DNA of 64,000 nt, from NCBI RefSeq assembly GCF_900519355.1, contig NZ_ULHE01000002.1, positions 62,001 to 126,000 on the forward strand, read 5' to 3'. The position numbers and the translations under genes were made by a program. Below the pieces are notes generated by a model, which worked only from the letters and a program-made list of their open reading frames with translations, did no database searches and was not told where the DNA came from. Source of the stretch: Corynebacterium lactis. GTDB lineage: Bacteria; Actinomycetota; Actinomycetes; Mycobacteriales; Mycobacteriaceae. This document shows positions 48,617 to 57,913 of the stretch, in pieces; position 1 is the first letter of the stretch, and every line of letters starts with the position of its first letter.

Positions 48617-48696
48617 AGAGGGGCTTTTGGCGCCCGAACATGGGGCCTGTGATGCCCAAGAGGTTTGTGAGGTCAGGGGGATGTAGTACCTAGCAC

Positions 48697-50613
48697 CTAG
48701 CATCTAGCGCCGCCGCGGCAGCGACGCCCCCACGGGCCCTGCCAGCAGGCAGCCACCCACAAGCCGAACGCCAACCAGGCCAGCGCATAGTCAACCTGCC
48801 CCGGCCCGGCTGGGCGCTGAATTATGCCGGGAACATGGTATATCTGCAGGTCACGGTCTCCATAGACGGGGTCGAGTACCTCCAGAAGTGACGCCGAATT
48901 CCCCATATTGCCCGGCGAATTTTCCACCAGGACCCAGCCGACCCCATTTCGGCGCAAGACCTCCAGCGCGGCCTCGGCCTCTGCGGTTCCGCCCACACCA
49001 GCCACCTCGGCCTCGCCAGGCGCCCCAGGCGCCCCAGCCTCGCCCACACCAGCCACTCCGGCCAAGAGGGTCCGCTCGACCTCCGAGCTCCCCTCCCCGG
49101 AGATGGCGGTGCCCGACACAATCAACTCGCCCGAGCCCACAACCGGGGCGGGCAGCGTCTTGAAAGCTGGATCGTACACGGGCAACCCGTCGATAATCCG
49201 GTAGGAACCGGCCGGCAAAACGGCCACGGCGTGCTCATCCATTGCGACGACACCCGACACCGACGACCACCCCGCCCAACTGGGCACGGGACGAAGCTGG
49301 GAGACGTCGGCAGGCAGGGTGGGAACGGCGGCAATCACAATTAAGCAGCTCACGGCACCCGCGAGCCACTGCGCTGCACGCCCGCGGGCCCGGGCCGTGG
49401 GCGTCGACTCGCCACGCCCCGCCACGCTGACCACCCTCGCCCGCGTCGCCAGATGCTCCGCACCAGCAGCTGCGAGCAGCACGTAGCCGGGGAGCGCGAG
49501 CGCCACCCACTTCTGACCATCACGCAGCAGACCGGCGCCGGGGACATGCTCGAGGACCCATCCCATTGCCGCGATGCCCGGCCCGGTCGCGGCCAGCGCC
49601 ACCAGACCAATCGCTGCGCCAGCCAACACCACCAGCCCGCGCGCCGGGCGCCAGCCGCCTTCTGAGCCCCACACCCTGCGGAAACCCAGCGCGAACAGCG
49701 CGAGCAACACCAGCACCATCGCTGCTGAAAAACCGACCTCCCGAGTCAGGGGCACAGCCTGCCTATTCCAGATTCCGCCCAGCCCCAACAGGGCACCCAG
49801 CGTGCCGACGTGCGCCTCCGCGCGCGCCGCGAAAGCACCGGCGCCAGCGGGATCGGCGGTCGCTGCCGCGCCGAAGTTCAGCGCTGACGCGACCAGCCAC
49901 GGCGCGCTGACCGCAGCGGTCGTCAGGGCGACCCAGGTGCGGTCGCGCCAGGAGCGGGCCGCGACCAGTCCGGTAATCCCGGCGAGCACGGCACCTGTCG
50001 GCGTCAGACCAGCAAGCGCGATGGCGCTGGTCCGCCACCAGGGGTTTCGCATCCGAACGGCCACGACTACCGCGGGCAGCAGCAGCGCCGCAATCACGAG
50101 GGACCACTGGCCCTGGAGAAGCCGCTCCACGACAAAGGGGTTCCACAGCAGCATCGTCGGCGCGACCACCTGGCCGACCAGGCTCACGGAGCGCGCGCGC
50201 CCCGCACCGCCACTGAGCATCGTCCGGGCCAGCTCTGCTGCCGCCAGACCACCGACGACGCAGGCTCCGACCATGAGGAAACGCACCCAGTGGCTGGCGT
50301 CGACGAAGTACCCGAGCGCCCACAGCAGGGTGTCCTGGGGGACCGCCCGCGCGGCAGAGGATCCGAGGCCTAAGGTGGCGTCGGTAAGCGGGGGATGAGG
50401 GGGGATGACCATATCGCGCAGGAGGAACTGCGGCGGGCCGAAGCGGCCGATGGTGGAGCCCGTCGCGGAGCTGGCTGGGGTGAAGAGAGGCCAACAGATC
50501 GCGGTGGTCAGCGCGAAAATCCACGCCAACACAAAGACCCAGCCGACCCGCTCCGGGTGGGAGCGAGCCGACTGGGCCAGCGTTGCGCGGAATTTTCGTG
50601 TCACGCGCTTCAT
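48697..50613 (-). CDS. Large integral membrane protein (Rv0226c-like)
   Basis: A 638-residue membrane protein with an N-terminal basic segment, roughly ten hydrophobic helices and a periplasmic-looking loop near residues 470-600 containing YRIIDGLPVYDP and an Ala/Gly/Glu-rich repeat-like stretch (GVAGVGEAGAPGAPGEAEV). The overall layout is that of GT-C-type glycosyltransferases, but I see no certain catalytic motif. In mycobacteria the matching gene lies between the Rv0225 glycosyltransferase and the DUF3068 gene, as here. It follows the DUF3068 gene by 35 bases and is likely co-transcribed with it. The function is unknown. Confidence 0.85.
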   Translation of the reverse strand: MKRVTRKFRATLAQSARSHPERVGWVFVLAWIFALTTAICWPLFTPASSATGSTIGRFGPPQFLLRDMVIPPHPPLTDATLGLGSSAARAVPQDTLLWALGYFVDASHWVRFLMVGACVVGGLAAAELARTMLSGGAGRARSVSLVGQVVAPTMLLWNPFVVERLLQGQWSLVIAALLLPAVVVAVRMRNPWWRTSAIALAGLTPTGAVLAGITGLVAARSWRDRTWVALTTAAVSAPWLVASALNFGAAATADPAGAGAFAARAEAHVGTLGALLGLGGIWNRQAVPLTREVGFSAAMVLVLLALFALGFRRVWGSEGGWRPARGLVVLAGAAIGLVALAATGPGIAAMGWVLEHVPGAGLLRDGQKWVALALPGYVLLAAAGAEHLATRARVVSVAGRGESTPTARARGRAAQWLAGAVSCLIVIAAVPTLPADVSQLRPVPSWAGWSSVSGVVAMDEHAVAVLPAGSYRIIDGLPVYDPAFKTLPAPVVGSGELIVSGTAISGEGSSEVERTLLAGVAGVGEAGAPGAPGEAEVAGVGGTAEAEAALEVLRRNGVGWVLVENSPGNMGNSASLLEVLDPVYGDRDLQIYHVPGIIQRPAGPGQVDYALAWLAFGLWVAACWQGPWGRRCRGGARC

Positions 50614-50648
50614 ATTAAGTTATTTCCGGCTATTGCCAGGCGCTGGGC

Positions 50649-51806
50649 CTAGTTCTTGCCGCGGAGACGGAAGCCGATGAAGCCGATAATCAGGCCGACG
50701 ATGCCGAGGATCCACGGGGCGACGGTGCCGCCAATGAACAGGGAGCTCATCGCATCGGTGGCCTTGGCCATCTGTCGCTCCTGGGAGCCCTTGTCCCACT
50801 GCGCGGTGTAGTCCATCGCGGTACGGTTACGCTCCTGGCGCTCCTTCTCGTGACCGGCCTTGGAGGCGATCTCCTCGGCTTCCTTGGCGTCGCGCGCGTA
50901 GAACATGAACATCTCTTCGGTGCCGTTGACGATCACGCCGGAGGTCGGCTCAACGCGGACGGTACGGACGTTGGTGTAGTAGCGGTCCATCTCAACGTCC
51001 TGGTCGCCTTCGAGGCCCCACTTGTGAGCGGGGAAGGACAGGCGCATAGAGGCCAGCGTGCCCTTGTCGGCCTCCGTCAGCTTGCGGCCGTCGCGGGTGA
51101 AGTGCTCGGTCAGGGACTCGTAGAGGTTCTGCGGCGGGATGGTCATGCTGTACTTGTAGACGGTCTCGCCAGCCTGCTGCTCCTCGCCGACGAAGTCAAT
51201 CTCGAAGTTGCGCATGGACTGCACATCGAAGTACGGGTAGGACTTCTTCTCCGCGCCAAACGGGAACTGGTACTGGATACCCGGGCGGGTGAAGGTCGGG
51301 GGCTCGGTGTCCTGGCCACCCTTCGGCGCGTTGATTGCGACGCTGGAGGTGGGGTCATTAACCGGGAACGCGTTGGAGCGGTCCAGCGTGATGCGGTCCA
51401 GGGTAGCGTTGACCAGGTTGTTCGGCTCCTGCTTGTCGTCGCGCAGCATCGTGGTACCGACCTGCATGGTCGCGACCTTCGCGTCCGCCGGCTCCTCGAT
51501 CTCTACGTGGCGCTTGGACTGCAGAGGAGTCTTGTCGTTGATGAAGCAGTGAATCGGCAGCTTCTGCTTCTCCTCGTCCGTGGTGGCCTTGCAGCGCGGG
51601 TCGTTCTCACGGCCCGGCGCCGGCTGGTTCTTGGCCAGCAGGCTGGAGTCCAGCAGAGCGGCGTCGCGGACCTCGGTCTGTGTGTCGCTCACGGTATCCA
51701 GTGGGATAACCCGGAGACGGGGCACCAGGAAAGTTGGCAGCAACACTGCGATGACAATCAATGCCGCGCCGACGAGGATCAGCGCGTTTCCGAGAGTTCT
51801 CTTCAT
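50649..51806 (-). CDS. DUF3068 envelope protein (Rv0227c / PgfA-like)
   Basis: A 385-residue protein with one helix at each end (GNALILVGAALIVIAVLLPT and APWILGIVGLIIGFIGF) and a periplasmic domain of about 320 residues between, containing two Cys (RCKAT, IHCFIN). This is the DUF3068 family. A mycobacterial member, PgfA, is a periplasmic protein reported to bind trehalose monomycolate and work with MmpL3 in polar growth. Here MmpL3 is absent from the nearby locus. The gene precedes the Rv0226c-like gene and diverges from the acyltransferase, matching the mycobacterial order. Confidence 0.88.
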   Translation of the reverse strand: MKRTLGNALILVGAALIVIAVLLPTFLVPRLRVIPLDTVSDTQTEVRDAALLDSSLLAKNQPAPGRENDPRCKATTDEEKQKLPIHCFINDKTPLQSKRHVEIEEPADAKVATMQVGTTMLRDDKQEPNNLVNATLDRITLDRSNAFPVNDPTSSVAINAPKGGQDTEPPTFTRPGIQYQFPFGAEKKSYPYFDVQSMRNFEIDFVGEEQQAGETVYKYSMTIPPQNLYESLTEHFTRDGRKLTEADKGTLASMRLSFPAHKWGLEGDQDVEMDRYYTNVRTVRVEPTSGVIVNGTEEMFMFYARDAKEAEEIASKAGHEKERQERNRTAMDYTAQWDKGSQERQMAKATDAMSSLFIGGTVAPWILGIVGLIIGFIGFRLRGKN

Positions 51807-52005
51807 GAGCAGTTGGGTCCCTTTACTTCATTTAACTTTCTCGTGCAAAACGTAGCAGGAAGCTACCGTAGGCGTGCACGGTTTTTCATATTATCTTTTC
51901 AGGGGAAACGAAAAGGGTTTTCGGAAATATGCTCTGACCTGCTTGAAAAAGATAATAAGATGATTCAAAGTTTATCAGCATTGACGCCTGTGTAAGAAAG
52001 TATTT

Positions 52006-53196
52006 ATGAACAACGCCAGTTCGGTATCCGCGCCACCAGTGGCCTTCAAGCCGGGATTCTTGCCCTCGCTGGAGGGGCTGCGCGCGGTCGCATCGGTTGG
52101 CATTATCGGAACGCACGTCGCTTTCCAGACCGGCCATGACACTGGCGCGCTGTGGGAGCGGGTGCTCGGTCGCTTCGACTTCTTCGTCGCGGTCTTCTTC
52201 GCCCTGTCGGGCTTTCTGCTGTGGCGCTCGCACCGCACGGGCTTTGGGGGAGTACCCTCCCGTGATGCGCTCCGACGCCCCGACCGTGGCTTCGCCGCAG
52301 GTTGGCTGAAGTACTACAAGAAGCGCTTCGCCCGCATCGTCCCAGCGTATTGGGTTCTTGTGGTGATCGTCTTGACTGCCCTGCCCGTCGGGGCGAACGC
52401 CGACTGGAAAACCTGGCTGACAAACCTGACCCTGACGCAGGTGTACTTCCCGAACGCCCTCCACGGGGGACTCACGCACCTGTGGTCGCTGTCCGTGGAG
52501 GTGGCCTTCTACATTGCCCTGCCCATCTTCGCCGTTGGGCTGCGCCGCATCGACCCGCACGCGCGGCAGGGCCGACGCATCGCCGTGATCTGCCTGCTGG
52601 CCGCGGCGAGCTGGGCCTGGCCGTACCTGCCGCTACCCTACCCAGACGGGGTTAATCCGCACATCCAGCCTGCCGCCTATTTCTCCTGGTTCGCCGTCGG
52701 CATGGTGCTCGCAGAGGTGGAGTCCCTCCAGGGCGTGGAGACGGAGTCGGCACGCGCGAAGGTGGAGAAGATTCGGCGGTGGGCGCGACTGCGGCCCCTG
52801 TGGATTGCGGTGGCGGTCGCGGCGCTGGTGCTCGCTTCGGTGCTGGGCCCGGAGGGTCTCGTGGACCTGACCAACTGGGAGTTCACCCGCCGCCTCTGGT
52901 GCGGCCTGGTGTTCGGCGCCGCTGTGATCGGGCCGTGGGCGCTGGCGCCGGAGTCGAAGTTCTTCACGCATCCGGTCATGCAGGCGCTGGGCCGCTGGTC
53001 CTACGGCATCTTCCTGTGGCATATCGCGATGCTCTCGGTGGCGTTCCCGCTGCTGGGCGTCGGCCTGTTCAGCGGGCACCTGGTCACCGTGTCGATCGTG
53101 ACGCTGGCCCTGTCCATCCCCGTCGCCGCGGCCTCGTTCGCTCTGGTGGAGGAGCCCGCACGGCGCTACCTCGGGCGCATGTGGGTCAACCGCTAG
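52006..53196 (+). CDS. Acyltransferase 3-family membrane protein (Rv0228 / TmaT-like)
   Basis: A 396-residue O-acyltransferase with about ten helices. The family motif is FLPSLEGLRAVASVGIIGTHVAF with the His in GTHV, followed by FFVAVFFALSGFLLWRSHR and the SVEVAFYIALP region. In C. glutamicum the counterpart TmaT acetylates trehalose monocorynomycolate before its export. Whether mycolates exist in this organism is open, so the acceptor may differ. The gene is convergent with aftD, and their stop codons overlap (53193-53196). An AT-rich 199-bp region upstream carries divergent promoters with the DUF3068 gene. Confidence 0.9.
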   Translation: MNNASSVSAPPVAFKPGFLPSLEGLRAVASVGIIGTHVAFQTGHDTGALWERVLGRFDFFVAVFFALSGFLLWRSHRTGFGGVPSRDALRRPDRGFAAGWLKYYKKRFARIVPAYWVLVVIVLTALPVGANADWKTWLTNLTLTQVYFPNALHGGLTHLWSLSVEVAFYIALPIFAVGLRRIDPHARQGRRIAVICLLAAASWAWPYLPLPYPDGVNPHIQPAAYFSWFAVGMVLAEVESLQGVETESARAKVEKIRRWARLRPLWIAVAVAALVLASVLGPEGLVDLTNWEFTRRLWCGLVFGAAVIGPWALAPESKFFTHPVMQALGRWSYGIFLWHIAMLSVAFPLLGVGLFSGHLVTVSIVTLALSIPVAAASFALVEEPARRYLGRMWVNR

Positions 53197-56100
53197 TCGC
53201 GGCGCTCGAACGCCACCGAGTAGCAGGCCACCGCGACCAGCGCCGCCGTCATGAGCAGCTGCAGCGCCCAGCCCTCGCCCGCGTAGCCCTCCTTCGGCCA
53301 CGGGTGCGTCGCGAGCAGCACGCCACCCGCGGCCCATCGTCGCAGCTAGCGCCCCAATCAGTCCGAAGCGCAGCGTCCGCTCCCGCCGCTCCCGCTTGCC
53401 GACGCCCCCACGGCCCCGCAGCAGCAGCCCCGCCGCAAGGGTTGCGGCAACGACGCCGAAGCCCACGAGGAGGCCGGGCCACGAGGATACGAGCGACACC
53501 GTAATAGTCGCCGCAACCGCGACGGCCGCCCGGGGCAGGTCCGAGGCGAGCTCGCCTGGGGGAATCGGGCCCGTGGGGAAGTGGCGTCGCCAAGCGAAGA
53601 TCAAGGCTCCGGCGACGAGCGCGTAAGCGGCGGCGAGCGCCCCACCTGCGATGATGCCGCCCTTCCACGTTTTACCCGGCGGGTAGGTCAGCTCCGGCAT
53701 GCCGTGGACGCCTGCGGGGATGATCCAGCCCTGCTGCCAGCCGTTGACCGTGACCGGAGCCATGGGTGCGCCGCCGACGCGGAACTCGCGGCCTCGGTTG
53801 ACGGAGCTGGGCAGCCACAGGATGCGGTCGGCGCCGCTGGCCTCGATGGGGTGGTCAAGCGCCGGGTCTAGCTGGGTTATGTTCTGCTGCGCCGAGGTCG
53901 GCGCGATGTAGGACTCGGAGGTCAGCGACACCCAGCCGGACTTGCCGTCCAGGCGCCAGGCGCCAGGGGCGAGTTCCAGCGTCTCGCCACAGCGCAGTTC
54001 GCGGTGCTCCGAATGGTCCGGGCGCTCCAGGGTGGCCCAGGCATCGCCGATGCCATTGCGGCAGGTGTCGGCGTCAACGCGGACCGTGCGGGGCGAAGGC
54101 ACGGTGAACAGCCGCACGAAGTTGCCCTCGCGAATCTCCTGGCCGAAGACCCAGCGCTGCGCCACCGGGGAGGAGTCGGGGACGACAGGAACGCGGATCG
54201 GCGTCAGGTCGCGGTCGCCGCTCGCGCCGTCTTCGGGCGAGGCCAGGCGCAGGTCGGCGATGCCGAATCCGATCGGAGCGATCGTGGAGGTGATCTTCAC
54301 CTTCTTCGTCGCCGCTCCCGGCAGCGGGATCCGCGTCGGCTGGCCCGGCAGCAACTGGGTCGATACCGAGGCGTCATCGGTCTGGACGCGCACCTGCGCC
54401 GGGGCCTTCGCGCCGGTCAGGGTAAGAATCGCGCCGTCGGTGGGCTCGGGCAGCGTCAGCTCGACCCATTCGGCCTGACTCTTTCCGGACAGCGGCTCCC
54501 ACCAGGTCGACGGGTCCCCGTCGAGCATCGCGTTGACCGAGTGCTGCGAGGCGGCGCCACCGACGTTGTAGGGCTCCGACGAGGACGATGACACCTCAAT
54601 GCCGGCGCGGCCGCTGCTATCGGTCAGCGTCTGAACCAGCGGGATTCCGGCAACGGGGTAGTCAGGCACAAGGTTGCGCACGTGCGTGTCCTCGTCGGCC
54701 GCCAGGATCCCCGACTCGGCCCTGGTGACCTCGCCGTAGTTGCGCCCGCGCCGAGCGGGCGTGTCCGTGATTGTTCCGGCGTCCGTGCCGGACAGGATGC
54801 GTACGGGCGCGTCCCGGTCGACCTCGTCCAGACGCGACAGCACCTCGGGACCGCCAGTGACCAGCGGAATCTGGGTCGTCTCAATCATTCGGGGGCTCAT
54901 CGCGCTCTCCCGCAGCGCGGTCGGCCCCGCGCCCCAGATCTCGATGGCGGTGCGGCCGTCGTCGTCGGCGAACTCCGCGACCTTCTCCATTCCCTTCGAC
55001 TTCCGCAACGTGTCTTCTACGTCCTGCAGCGAGTCCGCGCGGTAGGGCAGCCTCAAGTCGCGGCGTACCAGCACGTAGCCGATGCCGTTGTTTCGCAAGG
55101 TGGCGTCCAGCGCCGGTACCTCGCGCCCCTTCGTCAGAGAATTGCGCAGCCCGTCGAGCCCTCGAATAGCCTCGGGCGGCACAAGCGGGATTGCGTCGCG
55201 GACGGCCCAGGGGACGTCGGCAAGCGGCTGCAGCGGCTCGTCGCGGGTGTTGCCCCAGGTCTGGTCGCCGAAGGGGGAGGAGGGCAGCAGCAGCGTGCGC
55301 GTGCCCGCACCGTGCGCGTTGATCCAGTCCGCGGCTTCGTGCCAGTAGGCCGGGACCTGCTTGAACCCGCCCGCCGGCGCCAGCCGCGCGCTCCATGCAG
55401 GGGCCGTCGCCCCCGCGATGACCAGCACGACCAGCATCGCCGCGATCGCCGCAGGATGCTTCTCCGGGTGCAGCCATTTCTCGCCTGCCGACGCCCGCGC
55501 TGACGCCTGCCCCACCAGGCCCCGCTCCCACGGCCACGGCAGCCGTGCAGTGGCGTGCGCGAACCCGATAATCAGTGGCAGCCGCAGCACCGTGTCGAAC
55601 TTGTGCAGGTTGCGAAACGCCGCCAGCGCCCCGTCGAGGGCCGCGCGCCCCGGCTGCCACAGCAGCCCGAAGGGCTCGGTCCACGCGGCCATGATGACGA
55701 CACCGATCAGCGCCATGGTCAGCCACATCCGCCGCAGCGGCAGGGAACGCATCGCCAGCCCCAGCATGCCGACGGCCGCCACGGCGAGGGTCGCATAAAT
55801 CAAAATCGGCTCCGCTACCAGCGCGTTTCCGCCGACGCGCTCGAAGGAGACGAACGGCGTCCAGGAGGTTGTGCCACGCAGCACCTCCCCGAGGCTCATC
55901 CAGCGTGTGGTCACGCCGGAGGACTCGATGTAGTTCGTAAACGGCGGCGAGTACGTGCCGAGCATCAGCAGCGGGACAATCCACCACAGGCACACCACGG
56001 CGCATGCGAGCAGCCAGCCGCCGAGCATCGACCACGCGCGCACTCGCAGCGCGCGTCCGGGCCCAGTGAACCCAAAGAACAGCAGGATCAGGCCTGCGGG

Positions 56101-56712
56101 TATGCAGGCCGCAGCGGTGCTAATCGCGTTGACCGCGCCGGTAGCCAGCACCGCCAGCCCCGACAGCAGCACCGCCCTGGCCAGCGCCTTTCGGGGGATC
56201 TCCCTTCGGTCCGCGGCCACCCGCAGCAGTGGCAGCGCAATCCACGGGGCCAGCGCGACCGGCCAGGCCTCCGAGGAAATCGCGCCCAGCGTCGTAATCA
56301 CGCGGGGAGAAAACGCGTAGAGCAACGCTGCCATCACCCGCGAGGTGTGCGTGCCGACGCCCACGGCCTCGGCAACGCGGTATGCGCCGGTGAAAGCGAG
56401 GCACAGGGTCAGCGACCACCACAGAGCTTGGGTGACCCAGTCGGGCACCAGGCCGTCGGGAAGCAGGTCGAAGGCGGCGAAGAAGGGGCCCTGCGGGAAG
56501 AGGTATCCGTAGGCCTGGTTTTGGAGTTGGCCGAGCGTCATTTTCTCGGACCACATGTTCAGGGCGCCCGAGAGGAATCCGAGCGGGTTCTCCGTCAGGT
56601 CATGCTTGGTGTCGGCGACCGTCTTACCCGGCGATTGGATGAACGCCAGCAGGCACAAAAAAGCCCACCACGGAACAAGCGCGCGGGTGCGCGCTCGAGC
56701 GATGGTGGGCAT
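53193..56712 (-). CDS. aftD: Arabinofuranosyltransferase AftD, frameshifted near the C-terminus
   Basis: Large GT-C membrane glycosyltransferase that branches the arabinan of arabinogalactan. Repaired length is about 1170 residues. The N-terminal half has about ten helices; the first periplasmic loop contains ENPLGFLSGALNMWSEKMTLGQLQNQAYGYLFPQGPFFA. The C-terminal half is extracytoplasmic, with a discoidin-like carbohydrate module (SQHSVNAMLDGDPSTWWEP, about residue 720). The frame changes at about 53329-53336; one fewer C (or two more bases) gives GGVLLATHPWPKEGYAGEG and a normal end YSVAFERRD at 53193. The 1359-residue open frame that continues to 52633 reads antisense to the acyltransferase and is an artefact. 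A DUF2613 gene lies just upstream, as in mycobacteria. Confidence 0.93.
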
Positions 56713-56764
56713 GTCGAGGTATCGGTCTTCTTATACCTGCGGGTGTTTTCTGGCTGGCCTGCGA

Positions 56765-56959
56765 CTAGCGCTGGCCGTACTCGACGCCGCCGAGGAGGGC
56801 CTCATCAGCGGAAACAGCCTTGGCCTCCGGAATCTGGTCCTCGGTCAGGGCCTGGCCGAGGCCGAAGATGACGGCTCCGCCGAGCAGTGCGCCGATGAGG
56901 GCAGAGGCTAGAGCCGGGCCGATGCTGCGACGCTGCTCGGAATCAGTCTCGTACGCCAT
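56765..56959 (-). CDS. DUF2613 small membrane protein (Rv0236A-like)
   Basis: A 64-residue protein, with one hydrophobic helix (ASALIGALLGGAVIFGLG) and a C-terminal extracytoplasmic tail ending VSADEALLGGVEYGQR. It resembles the DUF2613 protein found next to aftD in mycobacteria and corynebacteria. AGGAG lies 8 bases before the ATG, and TATAGT around 56999-57004 is its -10 on the minus strand. It precedes aftD by 52 bases and may be co-expressed. Function unknown; a role with AftD is inferred from conserved neighbourhood. Confidence 0.9.
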   Translation of the reverse strand: MAYETDSEQRRSIGPALASALIGALLGGAVIFGLGQALTEDQIPEAKAVSADEALLGGVEYGQR

Positions 56960-57246
56960 GTGAAGACTCCTCGTTACATATGAATCAAACCTGAAAGGAA
57001 CTATACCCGCTGGTACCTGTGAAACCAGTGAAACTGTGAGGTTTCCCCCAATGCGGGGACGGCCACTCAAATGCGCGGGTAGAGCAATGCTGAGAAGAAT
57101 AACTGATTTTGTATTCCGCAGTGAAGTTTTTGGAACTTTTTCATATTTTTCCGAAAAGCCCGCCGCTGCGCCCCCGCAGCTTCGCGGTACGGTCCCGCGG
57201 CTCGGTTCCGCGACACAGCTCCACGCTTTCAGGGTGTGAAGGCCTC

Positions 57247-57726
57247 CTAGTCCTTCGCGGCCGGGACGATTAGCACCGGTCGGCCCGCATTCTTTACGAC
57301 GGCATCCGACGTCGACGCAGAGAAGAGGCCGCGGAAGCCAGTCAGGGCGCGGGTTCCGGAAACGATGACGCCGGCATCCAGCTCCTCTGCGGCGTCGACA
57401 ATGGCGGACCAAATCGTGGTTTCGGTTTCGACCAGGTAGGGCTCGGCGACGAAGCCGCACTCTGCGGCGATGTCGACGCCCTCGCGGCAGATCTGTACGG
57501 CCTCGTCGTGCGCCGGATCGCCGTTTTCCGTGGTCGAATCCCAATCCGGCTGCATCATCCCGGAGGCTCCGGCGGTGCGGGCGGCCTGGCGCTGCAGAGG
57601 TTCCCAGGCAGTGAGAATGTAGGCCTTCTTTACCTGGAGGAGCTGGCCCGCGTATTCGAGCGCGCGCTTGGACTCGTCGGAGCCGTCGTAGGCGATGAGC
57701 ATCGAGTCGGAAATCGGTTCAACCAT
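57247..57726 (-). CDS. Universal stress protein (UspA family)
   Basis: Cytosolic stress protein of 159 residues with one USP domain: SMLIAYDGSDESKRALEYAG at the start and the nucleotide motif SGTRALTGFRGLFSASTSDAVV towards the end. The G-x2-G-x9-G(S/T) pattern is close to the ATP-binding form. ATG 57726 (MVEPISD) is chosen over an 18-residue extension; AAGGA is upstream. It has no clear operon partner. Confidence 0.9.
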   Translation of the reverse strand: MVEPISDSMLIAYDGSDESKRALEYAGQLLQVKKAYILTAWEPLQRQAARTAGASGMMQPDWDSTTENGDPAHDEAVQICREGVDIAAECGFVAEPYLVETETTIWSAIVDAAEELDAGVIVSGTRALTGFRGLFSASTSDAVVKNAGRPVLIVPAAKD

Positions 57727-57841
57727 GGTGTCAAGAATCCTTCGTACGAAAATTGTTCGAAAAATATCGCGCGTAGCCAACTGTCGCGTGTAGCCCAGAA
57801 TAGGCCAATCGCCCCCGTTCCCGAGGGCTTTGGCGCATAAC

Positions 57842-57876
57842 CCAGGCCTAACCCTGGTCTAAACCAGGCCTAACCC
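57842..57876. repeat. Short repeat cluster downstream of the YhgE gene
   Basis: CCAGGCCTAACCC occurs at 57842-57854 and 57864-57876. Between them CCTGGT (57853-57858) and ACCAGG (57863-57868) form a small hairpin. It lies just past the YhgE stop on the minus strand and may mark its transcript end; no T-run is present. Confidence 0.5.
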
Positions 57877-57913
57877 GGGCCTAATGCTGGACTACATCTC
57901 GCCCACAACTGGC

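Noticed and set aside
52633..53192. A 1359-residue frame extending aftD through the acyltransferase gene on the opposite strand
   Set aside because: After about 53330 the frame turns into Arg/His-rich low-quality sequence antisense to a clear acyltransferase; shifting frame gives a normal AftD end at 53193.
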